Assembly (NCBI RefSeq): GCF_019218755.1
Contig: NZ_JAHUWZ010000002.1
Span: 496,001 to 560,000, forward strand
Origin: Acidovorax sp. sif1233
GTDB lineage: Bacteria; Pseudomonadota; Gammaproteobacteria; Burkholderiales; Burkholderiaceae_C
Reading direction: 5' to 3'
DNA length: 64,000 nucleotides
In this document: piece after piece, positions 1-8,284 of the stretch
How positions within the stretch are numbered: position 1 is the first letter of the stretch
How the letters are laid out: every line of letters begins with the position of its first letter
Program-made: the position numbers and the translations under genes
The notes under the pieces: generated by a model
Database searches by the model: none
What the model saw: the letters and a program-made list of their open reading frames with translations, nothing else
Told to the model about the DNA's origin: nothing

Positions 1-281
1 CTTAAAAAATCAGGGTAAGTACCAAGGTTTTGGGAGGCCGTTTCCTTATGGTGGCAGGGGTTCGGCGCACCAATCGGCTGTCAAAAAACTTCGGGTAATC
101 CCTTTAGGGTGCCAGGTGGGAGTGGCTCCACAATCGCCTCTTTGTTGTATGACGACATATGACAAAAGACTCCCACCCCGCGCCGGGCAGGCCGTGAAAT
201 CGCCCGGCGGGAAACGACCACCATGGCAACGCGAGTGCGCTGTTCCCCAGCCTTCGCCGCCATCTTGCCCAAGGAATACGG
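1..281. other. Upstream region of the lactonase-like gene, no gene seen
   Basis: No convincing coding sequence was found here. The stretch holds a direct repeat TATGAC at 148-153 and 158-163, exactly 10 bp apart, which would put both copies on the same helix face and could be a regulator site. An AAGGA-like ribosome binding site lies just before the ATG at 282. The first ~100 bases may belong to the end of a gene outside the window. Confidence 0.4.
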
Positions 282-1388
282 ATGATTGCAGCACTTCGCT
301 CCCGCCGCAGGGCCGCACGGCTGGCGCATGTGGCCGTTGCCGTGGCCGCCGCACTGGCCACGCCGGGCGCCTGGGCCGCTACCTGGGTCTATGTCTCCAA
401 CGCGGACAGCCAGGACGTGTCGGTGTTCGAACTGGACCGCAGCGCCGCCGCGCTCAAGCCGGTGGATACCACACCGCTGGGCGGCATGGCGATGCCCATG
501 GCCGTGAGCCCGGACAAGAAGATGCTGTACGTGGCGTTGCGCTCACAGCCGTTCAGGGTGGTGAGCCTGGCGATCGACCCGGCCAGCGGCAAGCTGCGCA
601 AGCTGGGCGAGGCGCCGCTGGCCGACAGCATGGCCAACATCGACACCGATGCCACCGGGCGCTGGCTGTTCGCGGCCTCGTACCCCGGCCACAAGATCAC
701 GGTCAACAGCATTGGCAAGGACGGCGCGGTGGGGGCGGTGCAGCAGCTCATTCCCACGGCGCCGAATGCGCATGCCATCCATGCGGATGCCGCCAACCGC
801 CATGTGTTCGCCACCAGCCTGGGCGGAGACAACCTCTCGGCCTGGCGCTTCGATGCCGAGACGGGCAGGCTCAGCGCGCACGAGCCCGCCCTCACCACCG
901 TCGCCCCTGACAAGTCGGGCCCGCGCCACTTCGTGTGGGACAAGGGCCAGCGCTTCATGTATGTGCTCAACGAACTGGACGCCGCCGTGCACGTGCTGGC
1001 CTACGACTCGGCGCGGGGCACGCTGCGCCCAGTGCAGCGCGCCACGGCGCTGCCCGCAGGCTTTGCCGGAAAGCCCTGGGCCGCTGACATTCACCTGTCG
1101 CCCGACGGCCGCACGCTGTATGCGTCGGAGCGCACTTCCAGCACCCTCAGCAGCTTCCGCGTCGACGCGGTCACGGGCCAGCTGCAGCCGCTGGGCCAGG
1201 TGCCCACGGAAAAGTCCCCGCGCGGCTTTGCGGTGGATTCTTCGAGCCGCTTCCTGGTCGCGGCGGGGCAGGAGTCCCACCAGGTGTCGCTGCACCCCAT
1301 CGACCCCGCCACCGGCGTTCCGGGCACCCCCACGCGCGTGCCAGCGGGCAAGAACCCCAACTGGGTCGAGATCGTTGACCTGCCTTGA
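282..1388 (+). CDS. Lactonase-family beta-propeller protein, exported
   Basis: A 368-residue protein of the 6-phosphogluconolactonase-like (YbhE/Pgl, seven-bladed propeller) family. Residues 1-32 form a signal peptide with an arginine-rich start, a hydrophobic alanine/valine core and a likely AWA cleavage site, so it should act in the periplasm rather than in the cytosolic pentose phosphate route. The repeated blade pattern is visible as V-Y-V-S-N, LSPDGRTLYASER and DSSSRFLVAAGQES segments. The start at 282 has an AAGGA box. It sits 81 bp before a Bug solute-binding protein on the same strand, an arrangement suggesting uptake or processing of an organic acid or lactone. The actual substrate cannot be told from sequence. 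Confidence 0.85.
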   Translation: MIAALRSRRRAARLAHVAVAVAAALATPGAWAATWVYVSNADSQDVSVFELDRSAAALKPVDTTPLGGMAMPMAVSPDKKMLYVALRSQPFRVVSLAIDPASGKLRKLGEAPLADSMANIDTDATGRWLFAASYPGHKITVNSIGKDGAVGAVQQLIPTAPNAHAIHADAANRHVFATSLGGDNLSAWRFDAETGRLSAHEPALTTVAPDKSGPRHFVWDKGQRFMYVLNELDAAVHVLAYDSARGTLRPVQRATALPAGFAGKPWAADIHLSPDGRTLYASERTSSTLSSFRVDAVTGQLQPLGQVPTEKSPRGFAVDSSSRFLVAAGQESHQVSLHPIDPATGVPGTPTRVPAGKNPNWVEIVDLP

Positions 1389-1469
1389 GACGGACTGAAC
1401 CGTGGAAATGCCTGAACGGTTCTTCCATTCGGTCCCGCCATCCACCATCCACAAACCAGGAGACCCTTC

Positions 1470-2462
1470 ATGCAACGCAGAACCCTCATCCACACAGCGG
1501 CCCTGGCTGCCGCCCTGGGCCTCATCGGCCTGCCCACCGCCGCCCAGGGCACCTGGCCCACGGGCAAGCCCATCAGCTACGTGGTGCCGTTTGCCGCTGG
1601 CGGCACCACCGACACGCTCGGCCGCCTGATCGGCCAGCAACTGGGCACCGCCCTGGGGACCACCGTGGTGGTCGAGAACAAGGGTGGCGCGGCCGGCAGC
1701 ATCGGCTCGGAAGCCGCGGCGCGCGCCGCGCCCGACGGCTACACGCTGCTGGGCGGCACCGTCAGCTCCCACGCCATCAACGTCAGCCTGTACCCGAAGC
1801 TGGGCTACGACCCCATCAAGTCGTTCAGCCCCGTGACGCTGATCGGCACCAATCCGGTGGTGCTGGTGGTGTCGGCCAACAGCCCGCACAAGACGCTCAA
1901 GGACGTGCTGGCCGCCGCCAAGGGCAAGGAGGGCGGCCTGTCGTCGGCCTCTGCCGGCACCGGCAGCTCGCAGCACCTGGCCGTGGAACTGCTGGCCTAC
2001 AAGTCGGGCGTGAAGTTCACGCACATTCCGTACAAGGGCAGCGGCCCCGCCATCCAGGACGTGATCAGCGGCCAGGTCGACATGATGTTCGACACCACCG
2101 TGGTCGCCGCCCCGCACATCCAGAGCGGCAAGCTGCGCGCCATCGCGGTGACCTCGCCCAGGCGCCTGGCCTCCATGCCCGACGTGCCCACGGTGGCCGA
2201 ATCGGGCGTGAATGGCCTGGCGGACTTCCAGGTGCAGTCGTGGCAGGCGATCTTCGTGCCGGCCGGCACGCCCGCGCCCACCGTCACGCGCCTGCACGAC
2301 GAGATCCGCAAGATCCTGGCCCAGCCCGACATGCAAAACCGCCTGAAGGGCTTTGGCATGGAGCCGGCCGACATGACCACCGCCCAGATCGCCAGCTTCC
2401 AGAAGGCCGAGGTGGACAAGTGGGCCCAGGTGATCAAGGCCGCCAACATCAAGGTGGACTGA
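1470..2462 (+). CDS. Bug-family tripartite tricarboxylate transporter substrate-binding protein
   Basis: A 330-residue periplasmic binding protein of the TctC/Bug family, which captures carboxylates and similar small solutes. An N-terminal signal peptide ends near residue 25 (TAAQG). Family hallmarks are the early YVVPFAAGGTTDTLGRL segment, the KGGAAGSIGSEAAARAAPDGYTLL loop region and the HIPYKGSGPAIQDVISGQVD block that forms the ligand pocket. An AGGAGA box lies just before the ATG. No membrane subunits (TctA/TctB) lie nearby, as is usual for the many orphan Bug proteins of Burkholderiales. A strong terminator follows, so this gene and the lactonase may form one unit. The ligand is unknown. 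Confidence 0.92.
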   Translation: MQRRTLIHTAALAAALGLIGLPTAAQGTWPTGKPISYVVPFAAGGTTDTLGRLIGQQLGTALGTTVVVENKGGAAGSIGSEAAARAAPDGYTLLGGTVSSHAINVSLYPKLGYDPIKSFSPVTLIGTNPVVLVVSANSPHKTLKDVLAAAKGKEGGLSSASAGTGSSQHLAVELLAYKSGVKFTHIPYKGSGPAIQDVISGQVDMMFDTTVVAAPHIQSGKLRAIAVTSPRRLASMPDVPTVAESGVNGLADFQVQSWQAIFVPAGTPAPTVTRLHDEIRKILAQPDMQNRLKGFGMEPADMTTAQIASFQKAEVDKWAQVIKAANIKVD

Positions 2463-2500
2463 GCCACCCGCTGTTTCGGCAATCTCCCTGCAAGCAGTTG

Positions 2501-2532
2501 GCGGAAGGGTCTTTGGACCGTTCCGCTTTTTT
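2501..2532 (+). terminator. Rho-independent terminator after the Bug gene
   Basis: GCGGAA at 2501-2506 pairs with TTCCGC at 2521-2526, and inside it GGTC pairs with GACC around a TTTG loop. Six T residues follow at 2527-2532. Only one G/G mismatch breaks the stem. It lies 39 bp after the Bug stop codon. Confidence 0.85.
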
Positions 2533-2831
2533 CATGGGGCGACGGCGGATGGGGCCGCACCGGAGCGCCGGGCCAGCACGTAGTCGGGATGCTGCCCCGT
2601 GAGCAGCAGAAACATCGCGTAGACGGGCCCCTGCATGTTGCGCTCGTCGGTGGTGCTCTCCAGCGCCTGCCAGGTGCGCGACTGCACGCCGCCCCGGCTG
2701 CCGGTCTGCAGCGGATAGCCCATCAATTCCGCGGCCTGGGCCTGGCTGAGCCCGGCTGCGGCGCGGCTGGCCTTGAGCTGGTCGCCGGTGGGCGCGGGCA
2801 TGTCGAGTGGGATGGGGGTGCTGGTGGTCAT
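2532..2831 (-). CDS. Small XRE-like helix-turn-helix protein
   Basis: A 99-residue protein. Residues 18-62 (QLKASRAAAGLSQAQAAELM, then RTWQALES) match the Xre/Cro helix-turn-helix pattern, with the second helix LSQAQAAELMG and a recognition-helix-like RTWQALEST segment. The C-terminal part (GPVYAMFLLLTGQHPDYVLARR) resembles the tail of small lone HTH proteins. It faces the Bug gene tail to tail, its stop overlapping the terminator T-run, and a repeat copy lies just upstream. No toxin-like partner is adjacent. It probably binds DNA; target unknown. Confidence 0.65.
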   Translation of the reverse strand: MTTSTPIPLDMPAPTGDQLKASRAAAGLSQAQAAELMGYPLQTGSRGGVQSRTWQALESTTDERNMQGPVYAMFLLLTGQHPDYVLARRSGAAPSAVAP

Positions 2832-2852
2832 GGAGCTGCGGCCTGGAATGTA

Positions 2853-2911
2853 TGTTGCTATTAAATTTATAGCTTAATGCGCAATGCAAACCTGCGCGAG
2901 GGCCTATTTTT
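2853..2911 (+). repeat. Interspersed GATAGC/GCGCTT-type repeat, copy A
   Basis: The stretch TTGCTATTAAATTTATAGC followed by a degenerate middle and GCGCGAGGGCCTATTTTT matches the family described in the findings (AT-rich GCTAT end, GC-rich middle, CTATTTTT end). This is a diverged copy. It lies in the promoter region of the small HTH gene. Confidence 0.5.
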
Positions 2912-3067
2912 ATCCATGTGGGGCCAGGCGGCGCTGCCGGTTGCCTTCCCCGGCCTTGGACTGGCCATCCACCGCGTGCCACGTGCTGGCCGCCGTGCCG
3001 GGGCCGGGCAGGGCGGTGTGTGCGCCTGCTGCCCAAGGCCGTGCGCGAGCGGCGGATCGACGCGCTC

Positions 3068-3397
3068 TCAGGCCGTTGCCACCTCGTGCGCCAGCATCTG
3101 CGCGAAGTAGGACTCGGGCGTGATGTTGGTGTAGTTGGGGATGTCCGCCGTCAGTTGCGCCGCCGTTTGCCTGGCTGCGGCCTGGGCCTGCTTCAGGTCG
3201 CTGAAGAATGCGTTGGTCAGCGCCACCACCTGGCCGGGGCGGGGCTCGCCGGGGTAGAGCACGCGGTCGCTCTCGAGCCGCACCAGGCCCAGGGGCTGAA
3301 GCGCCGCGCGGGCGATGCGCATGTGTTCGCCGTGGTAGTAGTCGTGGTTGAACGTGGCGCCTTCGCGCCAGCGGTACACCGCCGTGACCTTGATCAT
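3068..3397 (-). CDS. EthD-family protein
   Basis: A 109-residue protein with the EthD/dimeric alpha-beta barrel pattern: MIKVTAVYRWREGATFNHDY at the start, with the conserved HGEHMRIA segment after it. Members are small stress- or catabolism-linked proteins of mostly unknown reaction. The start at 3397 is chosen because AGGAGA lies seven bases upstream and the family motif begins at once. The frame continues further upstream without homology, so a longer call would be wrong. The gene stands alone between the small HTH gene and the ABC exporter. Confidence 0.8.
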   Translation of the reverse strand: MIKVTAVYRWREGATFNHDYYHGEHMRIARAALQPLGLVRLESDRVLYPGEPRPGQVVALTNAFFSDLKQAQAAARQTAAQLTADIPNYTNITPESYFAQMLAHEVATA

Positions 3398-3569
3398 CGG
3401 ATCGTCTCCTTCGGTTGGCCAGGCCACCATGGCCCGTGCAGGGCTGCAACGGTAGAACGTGCGCGGGCCGCGCACAGCCGCCTGGGCGACAGGCCGGTGC
3501 CGTGCTGTCGCGTGGGTGGCAGGCAGCCCGGCTGGCTGGCTGGGCGATTGGGCGGCGAGGCGGGGGCTG

Positions 3570-5405
3570 TCAGTCTTCTTCCGATTCGCCCAGGAATCCG
3601 CCGCTCTGGTGCCCCCACAGGCGTGCATACACGCCGCCCTGGCCCAGCAGCTGCGCGTGCGTGCCTTCTTCCACGATGCGGCCCGCGTCCATCACGATGA
3701 GGCGGTCCATGGCCGCGATGGTGGACAGGCGGTGCGCAATCGCGATCACGGTCTTGCCCTGCATCAGGCTGTCCAGGCTTTGCTGGATGGCGGCCTCCAC
3801 CTCGGAGTCGAGCGCGCTGGTGGCTTCGTCGAGCAGCAGGATGGGCGCGTCCTTGAGCATCACCCGCGCGATCGCGACCCGCTGGCGCTGGCCGCCCGAC
3901 AGCTTCACGCCGCGTTCGCCCACATGCGCCTCGTAGCCCGTGCGGCCTTGCAGGTCGGTCAGCGTGGCGATGAAGTCCGCCGCCTCGGCGCGCTCGGCCG
4001 CCTTGTGCAGGTCGGCCTCGCTCGCGTCGGGGCGGCCGTACAGGATGTTGTCGCGCATGGAGCGGTGCAGCAGCGAGGTGTCCTGCGTCACCATGCCGAT
4101 GGAGCGGCGCAGGCTGTCCTGCGTGACGTGGGCGATGTCCTGGCCATCGATGAGGATGCGGCCCGAGCTGACGTCGTGAAAGCGCAGCAGCAGGTTCACC
4201 AGCGTGGACTTGCCGGCGCCCGAACGGCCGATGAGCCCGATCTTCTCGCCCGGCCGGATGATCAGGTTCAGCCCGTCGATCACGGGCCGGCCGTTGCCAT
4301 AGGCAAAGCTCATGTTGTCAAAGCGCACCTCGCCCTGGGTCACGGCGAGTGGCTGGGCATCGGGTGCATCCACCACCGTGCGCGGCCTGGTCAGCGTGTT
4401 GATGCCGTCCTGGATGGTGCCCACGCTCTCGAACAGGGTGGTCATCTCCCACATCACCCAGTGCGCGTGGCCCGACACGCGCAGCGTCATGGCGGTGACG
4501 GCGGCCACGGCGCCCGCGCCCACCTCGCCGAGCGACCACAGCCACAGCGCCGTGCCGCACGCACCCAGGATCATGACCACCACCAGGATGTGATTCACGA
4601 TCTCGAAGAGGCTCACCAGGCGCATCTGCGCATAGCCGGTGAGCTTGAAGGCGTCCATGGCCGCGCGCGCGAATTCGGATTCGCGGCGCGTGTGCGAGAA
4701 CAGCTTGACGGTGGCGATGTTGGTGTAGGCATCGGTGATGCGCCCGGTCATCACCGAGCGCGCATCGGCCTGGGCCTTGCCCACCTTGCCCAGGCGCGGC
4801 ACGAAGTACCAGCATGCCAGCCCGTAGGCCACCATCCAGGCGGCGAACGGGGCCAGCAGCCGCACGTCAAACCCGGCCAGCAGCACGAGGATGGTGACGA
4901 GGTAGACGCCCATGCCGATCACCACGTCGGTGGTGGTGAAGATCATGTCGCGCACGGCCAGCGCGGTCTGCATGATCTTGGTGGTGATGCGGCCCGCGAA
5001 CTCGTCGGCATAGAAGGCCATGCTCTGGCCCAGCATCAGGCGGTGGAAGTTCCAGCGCAGGCGCAGCGGGAAGTTGATGGCCAGCACCTGGTGCTTGATG
5101 GCCGTCTGCAGCGCCACCAGGCCCACGGAGCCCAGCAGCAGCGCGGTGATGCCGAGGATGGAGCCCTTGTGCTGCGTCCACAGCGCACCGGGCGCGACGG
5201 TGGAGAGCCAGTCGACCACATGGCCGAGCACGGCGAACAGCAGGGCTTCGTACACCGCGATGGCGGCGGACAGCCCCGCCATCGCGGCGACGTAGCCACG
5301 CAGGCCACGCGTGCCATCCCAGACGAAGGCCATGAAGTCCTTCGGGGGCAGGTGGGGTTCGGCGGGGGGATAGGGGGGAAGGCGGTTTTCGAAAAACTTG
5401 AACAC
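3570..5405 (-). CDS. ABC exporter, fused permease and ATPase (MsbA/MdlB-like)
   Basis: A 611-residue half-transporter with six predicted membrane segments in residues 40-300, then an ATP-binding domain. Walker A GRSGAGKS is at 393-400, the signature LSGGQ at 502-506 and Walker B ILLLDE at 522-527, followed by the D-loop ATSALD and H-loop AHRLS. It should dimerise in the inner membrane and export lipids, drugs or peptides; the substrate cannot be named. The start is GTG at 5405 with GAGGAG upstream. It is set apart from its neighbours and is probably its own transcription unit. Confidence 0.92.
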   Translation of the reverse strand: MFKFFENRLPPYPPAEPHLPPKDFMAFVWDGTRGLRGYVAAMAGLSAAIAVYEALLFAVLGHVVDWLSTVAPGALWTQHKGSILGITALLLGSVGLVALQTAIKHQVLAINFPLRLRWNFHRLMLGQSMAFYADEFAGRITTKIMQTALAVRDMIFTTTDVVIGMGVYLVTILVLLAGFDVRLLAPFAAWMVAYGLACWYFVPRLGKVGKAQADARSVMTGRITDAYTNIATVKLFSHTRRESEFARAAMDAFKLTGYAQMRLVSLFEIVNHILVVVMILGACGTALWLWSLGEVGAGAVAAVTAMTLRVSGHAHWVMWEMTTLFESVGTIQDGINTLTRPRTVVDAPDAQPLAVTQGEVRFDNMSFAYGNGRPVIDGLNLIIRPGEKIGLIGRSGAGKSTLVNLLLRFHDVSSGRILIDGQDIAHVTQDSLRRSIGMVTQDTSLLHRSMRDNILYGRPDASEADLHKAAERAEAADFIATLTDLQGRTGYEAHVGERGVKLSGGQRQRVAIARVMLKDAPILLLDEATSALDSEVEAAIQQSLDSLMQGKTVIAIAHRLSTIAAMDRLIVMDAGRIVEEGTHAQLLGQGGVYARLWGHQSGGFLGESEED

Positions 5406-5513
5406 GTAGCGCGGCTCCTCTTCGCCCGATGGTAGAGGACCGGGGCGCGGCGCGCGCGCCGGCGGGCCCTTGTCCGCAACCCAAGTAGGTGAACCGGCGG
5501 CCGGGGCCTGCGG

Positions 5514-6290
5514 CTATGCGCCCGCCCACTGCCGCCACAGCAGCAGCACGCCCGAGCACAGCACCACGCCGTGGACCACGCGCAGAAATTGTTCGCGCGA
5601 CAGGCGCAGCGTGATGCGCCGCCCGATGGCCGTGCCCAGCAGCATGGCCGGCACCAGCGCGGCCGCCAGCACCAGCACCGGCGCCTGCGCGTACACACCC
5701 GCCAGCAGGAACAGCACCGCGCGGGTCAGCGTGCTCAGCCCGATCAGGGTGGACTGCGTGACGCGGATACGGTCCTTGTCGTCCAGCCGCCCCGCCAGGT
5801 AGATGGCATAGAGAAAACCGCCGCTTCCAAAGAGGGCCGAGAAGATGCCGCCGATGAAGCCAAAGGGCAGGGCCGCGCGCGGGGGCAGCGCCGACCGGGG
5901 CTTGTGGCCGCTCAGCGCATGGAGCGCATAGCCCGTGGCGAATGCGCCCAGGGCCCACTGCAGTGCATCGGGCCTCCCCCAGAGCAGCAGCGCGGCCCCC
6001 GCGAGGCTGCCCGCGGCCATGAACGGGACCAGGCGGCCCAGCTCGGCGCGGTCGGCCGCATGGCGGTCGCGTGCGATGTTGGTGGCGGCGGCGAAAAAAT
6101 CGAGCAGCGCCAGCAGCGGCACGATGGTCGCGACGGGGATGAAGTGGGCCAGCACCGGCCCGGCCACCAGGGCGGTGCCGAAACCGGCCATGCCGAAGAT
6201 CACGTAGGCGGCGGTCACCCCCGCGCAGATGAGGGCCAGTTGCCACGGCTGGACGGCGGGCAGAAAGTCGGCAAGGGTGGAGAGCGGCAT
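5514..6290 (-). CDS. TauE/SafE-family (TSUP) membrane permease
   Basis: A 258-residue hydrophobic protein with about eight membrane segments and the repeated glycine-rich motifs of the family (FGMAGFGTALVAGPVLAHF near the N-terminus and GGIFSALFGSGGFLYAIYL in the second half). TSUP proteins move sulfite, sulfonates or other small anions across the inner membrane. The start at 6290 (MPLSTLADFLPAVQP) places the first membrane segment at residue 16. A LysR regulator lies directly upstream on the same strand, 110 bp away, and may control it. The substrate is not determined. Confidence 0.85.
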   Translation of the reverse strand: MPLSTLADFLPAVQPWQLALICAGVTAAYVIFGMAGFGTALVAGPVLAHFIPVATIVPLLALLDFFAAATNIARDRHAADRAELGRLVPFMAAGSLAGAALLLWGRPDALQWALGAFATGYALHALSGHKPRSALPPRAALPFGFIGGIFSALFGSGGFLYAIYLAGRLDDKDRIRVTQSTLIGLSTLTRAVLFLLAGVYAQAPVLVLAAALVPAMLLGTAIGRRITLRLSREQFLRVVHGVVLCSGVLLLWRQWAGA

Positions 6291-6400
6291 GGGTGGCGGG
6301 GGCAACAGGCACGGTGGACGAATGCGATGCACTCTACCGGCGGTCCCCCTGCACATCCAATACCGAATGGGGCGGGTATCTATCTCGAAATCAGCTGGGT

Positions 6401-7333
6401 TCAGCCCGCAGGCGGGTGGGAGCCGGGGGCCTGTGGCAGCGGGGCGAAGCTGCGCACCATGGCATCCGCGAACTGCTGCACCAGGGGCGCTGCGTCCTCG
6501 CGCCACAAGGCCAGCACCGCCGTGCGGTGACCCGTGCTCCCGGCCAGTGGGCGCACGGGCACACCCGGCGGTGCCCATGCCGCCAGCGATTCGGGCATCA
6601 CCGCCACGCCAAAACCTCCCTGCACCAGGGCCAGCTGCGACCATTTGCGCGAGCGCACCCGCGCGCTGCGCGGCTCGAACCCGGCCGCCCGGCACAGCTG
6701 GGCCACGTGGTGGCTGAGGCCGCCCCGGTCCAGGTGGGGCGTGGCCACGAAGGACTCCCCGCGCAAGTCGCCCAGTGCGATCTCGGGCGCTTGCGCCAGT
6801 GCATGGCCGGGGGGCAGGGCCACCACCAGGCCCTCGGTGTACAGCGGCTCATAGTGCATGCCGGGGTAGCGGCGCAGCACCGGCGCGCGCGCCAGGCCCA
6901 TGTCGGCGCGCGCCTGGGCGATGTCGGGGGCCTGGTGCTCGGACGAGGATTGCGATACCTCGACCGACACCCCCGGGTGCTGCGCCAGATGGCGGCGCAG
7001 AAAGGACTGCAGCGCGGGCGTGAGCGGCACCGAGCTGGCATGCAGCAGGTGCACCGTGCCCTCGATGCCGCGCTGCGCATCGCGCGCGTTGACGGCGGCC
7101 TGCTGCAGGTCGGCGAGGATGCGGCGCGCGTCGGCATACAGCGACCGCCCCGCGGGGGTGGCCTGCAGGTGCCGCGTGCCGCGCTCGAGCAGGGGTACCT
7201 GCAGCGCCTGTTCCATGTCCTTGACCTGGCGGCTCAGCGCCGACTGGGCGATGAACAGCCGCTCGGCCGCCAGGCTGAAGCTGCCCGCGTCCACGATGTC
7301 CACGAAGTAGCGCAGCTGCTTGTGCGTGAGCAT
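6401..7333 (-). CDS. LysR-family transcriptional regulator
   Basis: A 310-residue regulator. The N-terminal winged HTH (residues 1-60) has the classical LRYFVDIVDAGSFSLAAERL and QSALSRQVKDME segments. The effector-binding domain follows (GTVHLLHASSVPLTPALQSF onward, with the PLYTEGLVVALPPGHALA hinge strand). It is followed on the same strand by the TauE/SafE permease and preceded by a CopD-like gene 23 bp away. Most LysR proteins act on a divergent neighbour, but there is none here, so its target is uncertain. Confidence 0.93.
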   Translation of the reverse strand: MLTHKQLRYFVDIVDAGSFSLAAERLFIAQSALSRQVKDMEQALQVPLLERGTRHLQATPAGRSLYADARRILADLQQAAVNARDAQRGIEGTVHLLHASSVPLTPALQSFLRRHLAQHPGVSVEVSQSSSEHQAPDIAQARADMGLARAPVLRRYPGMHYEPLYTEGLVVALPPGHALAQAPEIALGDLRGESFVATPHLDRGGLSHHVAQLCRAAGFEPRSARVRSRKWSQLALVQGGFGVAVMPESLAAWAPPGVPVRPLAGSTGHRTAVLALWREDAAPLVQQFADAMVRSFAPLPQAPGSHPPAG

Positions 7334-7356
7334 GGGCAGGAAGCGGCGGCGCGCCG

Positions 7357-7824
7357 TCAGGCCAGCAGGGTGACGACGATCGTGACCACGCCCAGCGCCA
7401 GATTGACGCCTACCCAGCTGCGGATGCTGGCGAGGGCCTGGCCGCCGGCAGGCCAGTCCGAGGCGGCCACCGCGCGCTGCAGGCGCCTGAACAGCGCGAA
7501 GCGGATGTGGCCGAAGATGGCCATCATCACCAGGCCCAGGGTGGCCATGACGGTCCAGTCCAGCGGCATGGAAAACGAGCCGCCGGCCTGCACGGCCTGC
7601 CTGGCCACGCGGCCGATCATCCACAGCCCGCTGGCCAGCACGACCACGACGGCCACCGACACCGCCGCGAGAAAGCGCTGGAGCACGTCGTGCATCAGCC
7701 GCACGCGCTGCGCGGGCTCCAGCGACTGCGCGGCGGGGCGCAGGAAGAAATGCGCGAACACCATGCCTCCTATCCACACCACGATGGACAGGACATGGGC
7801 GAGCTTGAGGGCGTTGTAGAGCAT
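7357..7824 (-). CDS. CopD-like integral membrane protein
   Basis: A 155-residue protein with four predicted membrane segments. The start (MLYNALKLAHVLSIVVWIGG) carries the K-x-x-H-V/I-L-x-x-x-x-W-I-G-G pattern typical of the CopD/DUF2269-like copper-related membrane domain, with histidines that could bind metal or haem. A frame extension of 17 residues upstream lacks homology, so 7824 is chosen. It ends 23 bp before the LysR gene and may be co-transcribed with it. A copper role is family-based only. Confidence 0.75.
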   Translation of the reverse strand: MLYNALKLAHVLSIVVWIGGMVFAHFFLRPAAQSLEPAQRVRLMHDVLQRFLAAVSVAVVVVLASGLWMIGRVARQAVQAGGSFSMPLDWTVMATLGLVMMAIFGHIRFALFRRLQRAVAASDWPAGGQALASIRSWVGVNLALGVVTIVVTLLA

Positions 7825-7938
7825 GGGGGCGGGGCCGTAGGCCGTGGGTGAAGGGCGCGGGTGCGAAAGGCGCATTGTGCAGCGACATCGCCGCTCGCCG
7901 CCGGGGGGGGCGTGGCGCAGCGGCTTGCCGGGCGGTGG

Positions 7939-8253
7939 CTAGTGCCCCGCCCGGTGGCCCCGGGCCGGGCGCAGGCTTCGCACGGCGCGCAGCAGGGCCG
8001 GCCCCGCCAGGGCGAGCGCGAGCAGCCCCCAGGTGGCCAGGTAGCACCAGCTGGCCGGGCCTTCGCGGCCCATGCTTTCGATGCCGGTCGTGCGCTCCAG
8101 CCACGACCAGAACGGAAAGGCCGCGAACGTGAGGACCATCGCCACCGGCAAGGCCAGCACGGCAAGGCCCAGCCGCTTCACGAACTGCAGGGTCGCCGCG
8201 CGGCGGCGGGGCGTGGGCGCGGCGCAGGTGTCGCCGGGGCGTGGGGCGTGCAT
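7939..8253 (-). CDS. Small membrane protein, unknown function
   Basis: A 104-residue protein not recognised as a known family. It has two predicted membrane segments (LAVLALPVAMVLTFAAFPFW around 30-50 and YLATWGLLALALAGPALL around 71-88) with a polar, tryptophan-containing loop between them and a basic C-terminus (RSLRPARGHRAGH). It starts 32 bp after the stop of the diguanylate cyclase on the same strand and is probably co-transcribed with it. Codon use and GC resemble those of its neighbours. Confidence 0.6.
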   Translation of the reverse strand: MHAPRPGDTCAAPTPRRRAATLQFVKRLGLAVLALPVAMVLTFAAFPFWSWLERTTGIESMGREGPASWCYLATWGLLALALAGPALLRAVRSLRPARGHRAGH

Positions 8254-8284
8254 GGCGGTCCGGTGGTGCGGGCGGCCCAGGCCG

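Noticed and set aside
543..2336. A 597-codon minus-strand frame across the lactonase and Bug genes
   Set aside because: It spans two well-supported genes on the other strand and has only low-complexity composition.
3398..3628. Longer start for the EthD-family gene
   Set aside because: The added 77 residues have no homology-like features, and a good ribosome binding site sits before the internal ATG at 3397.
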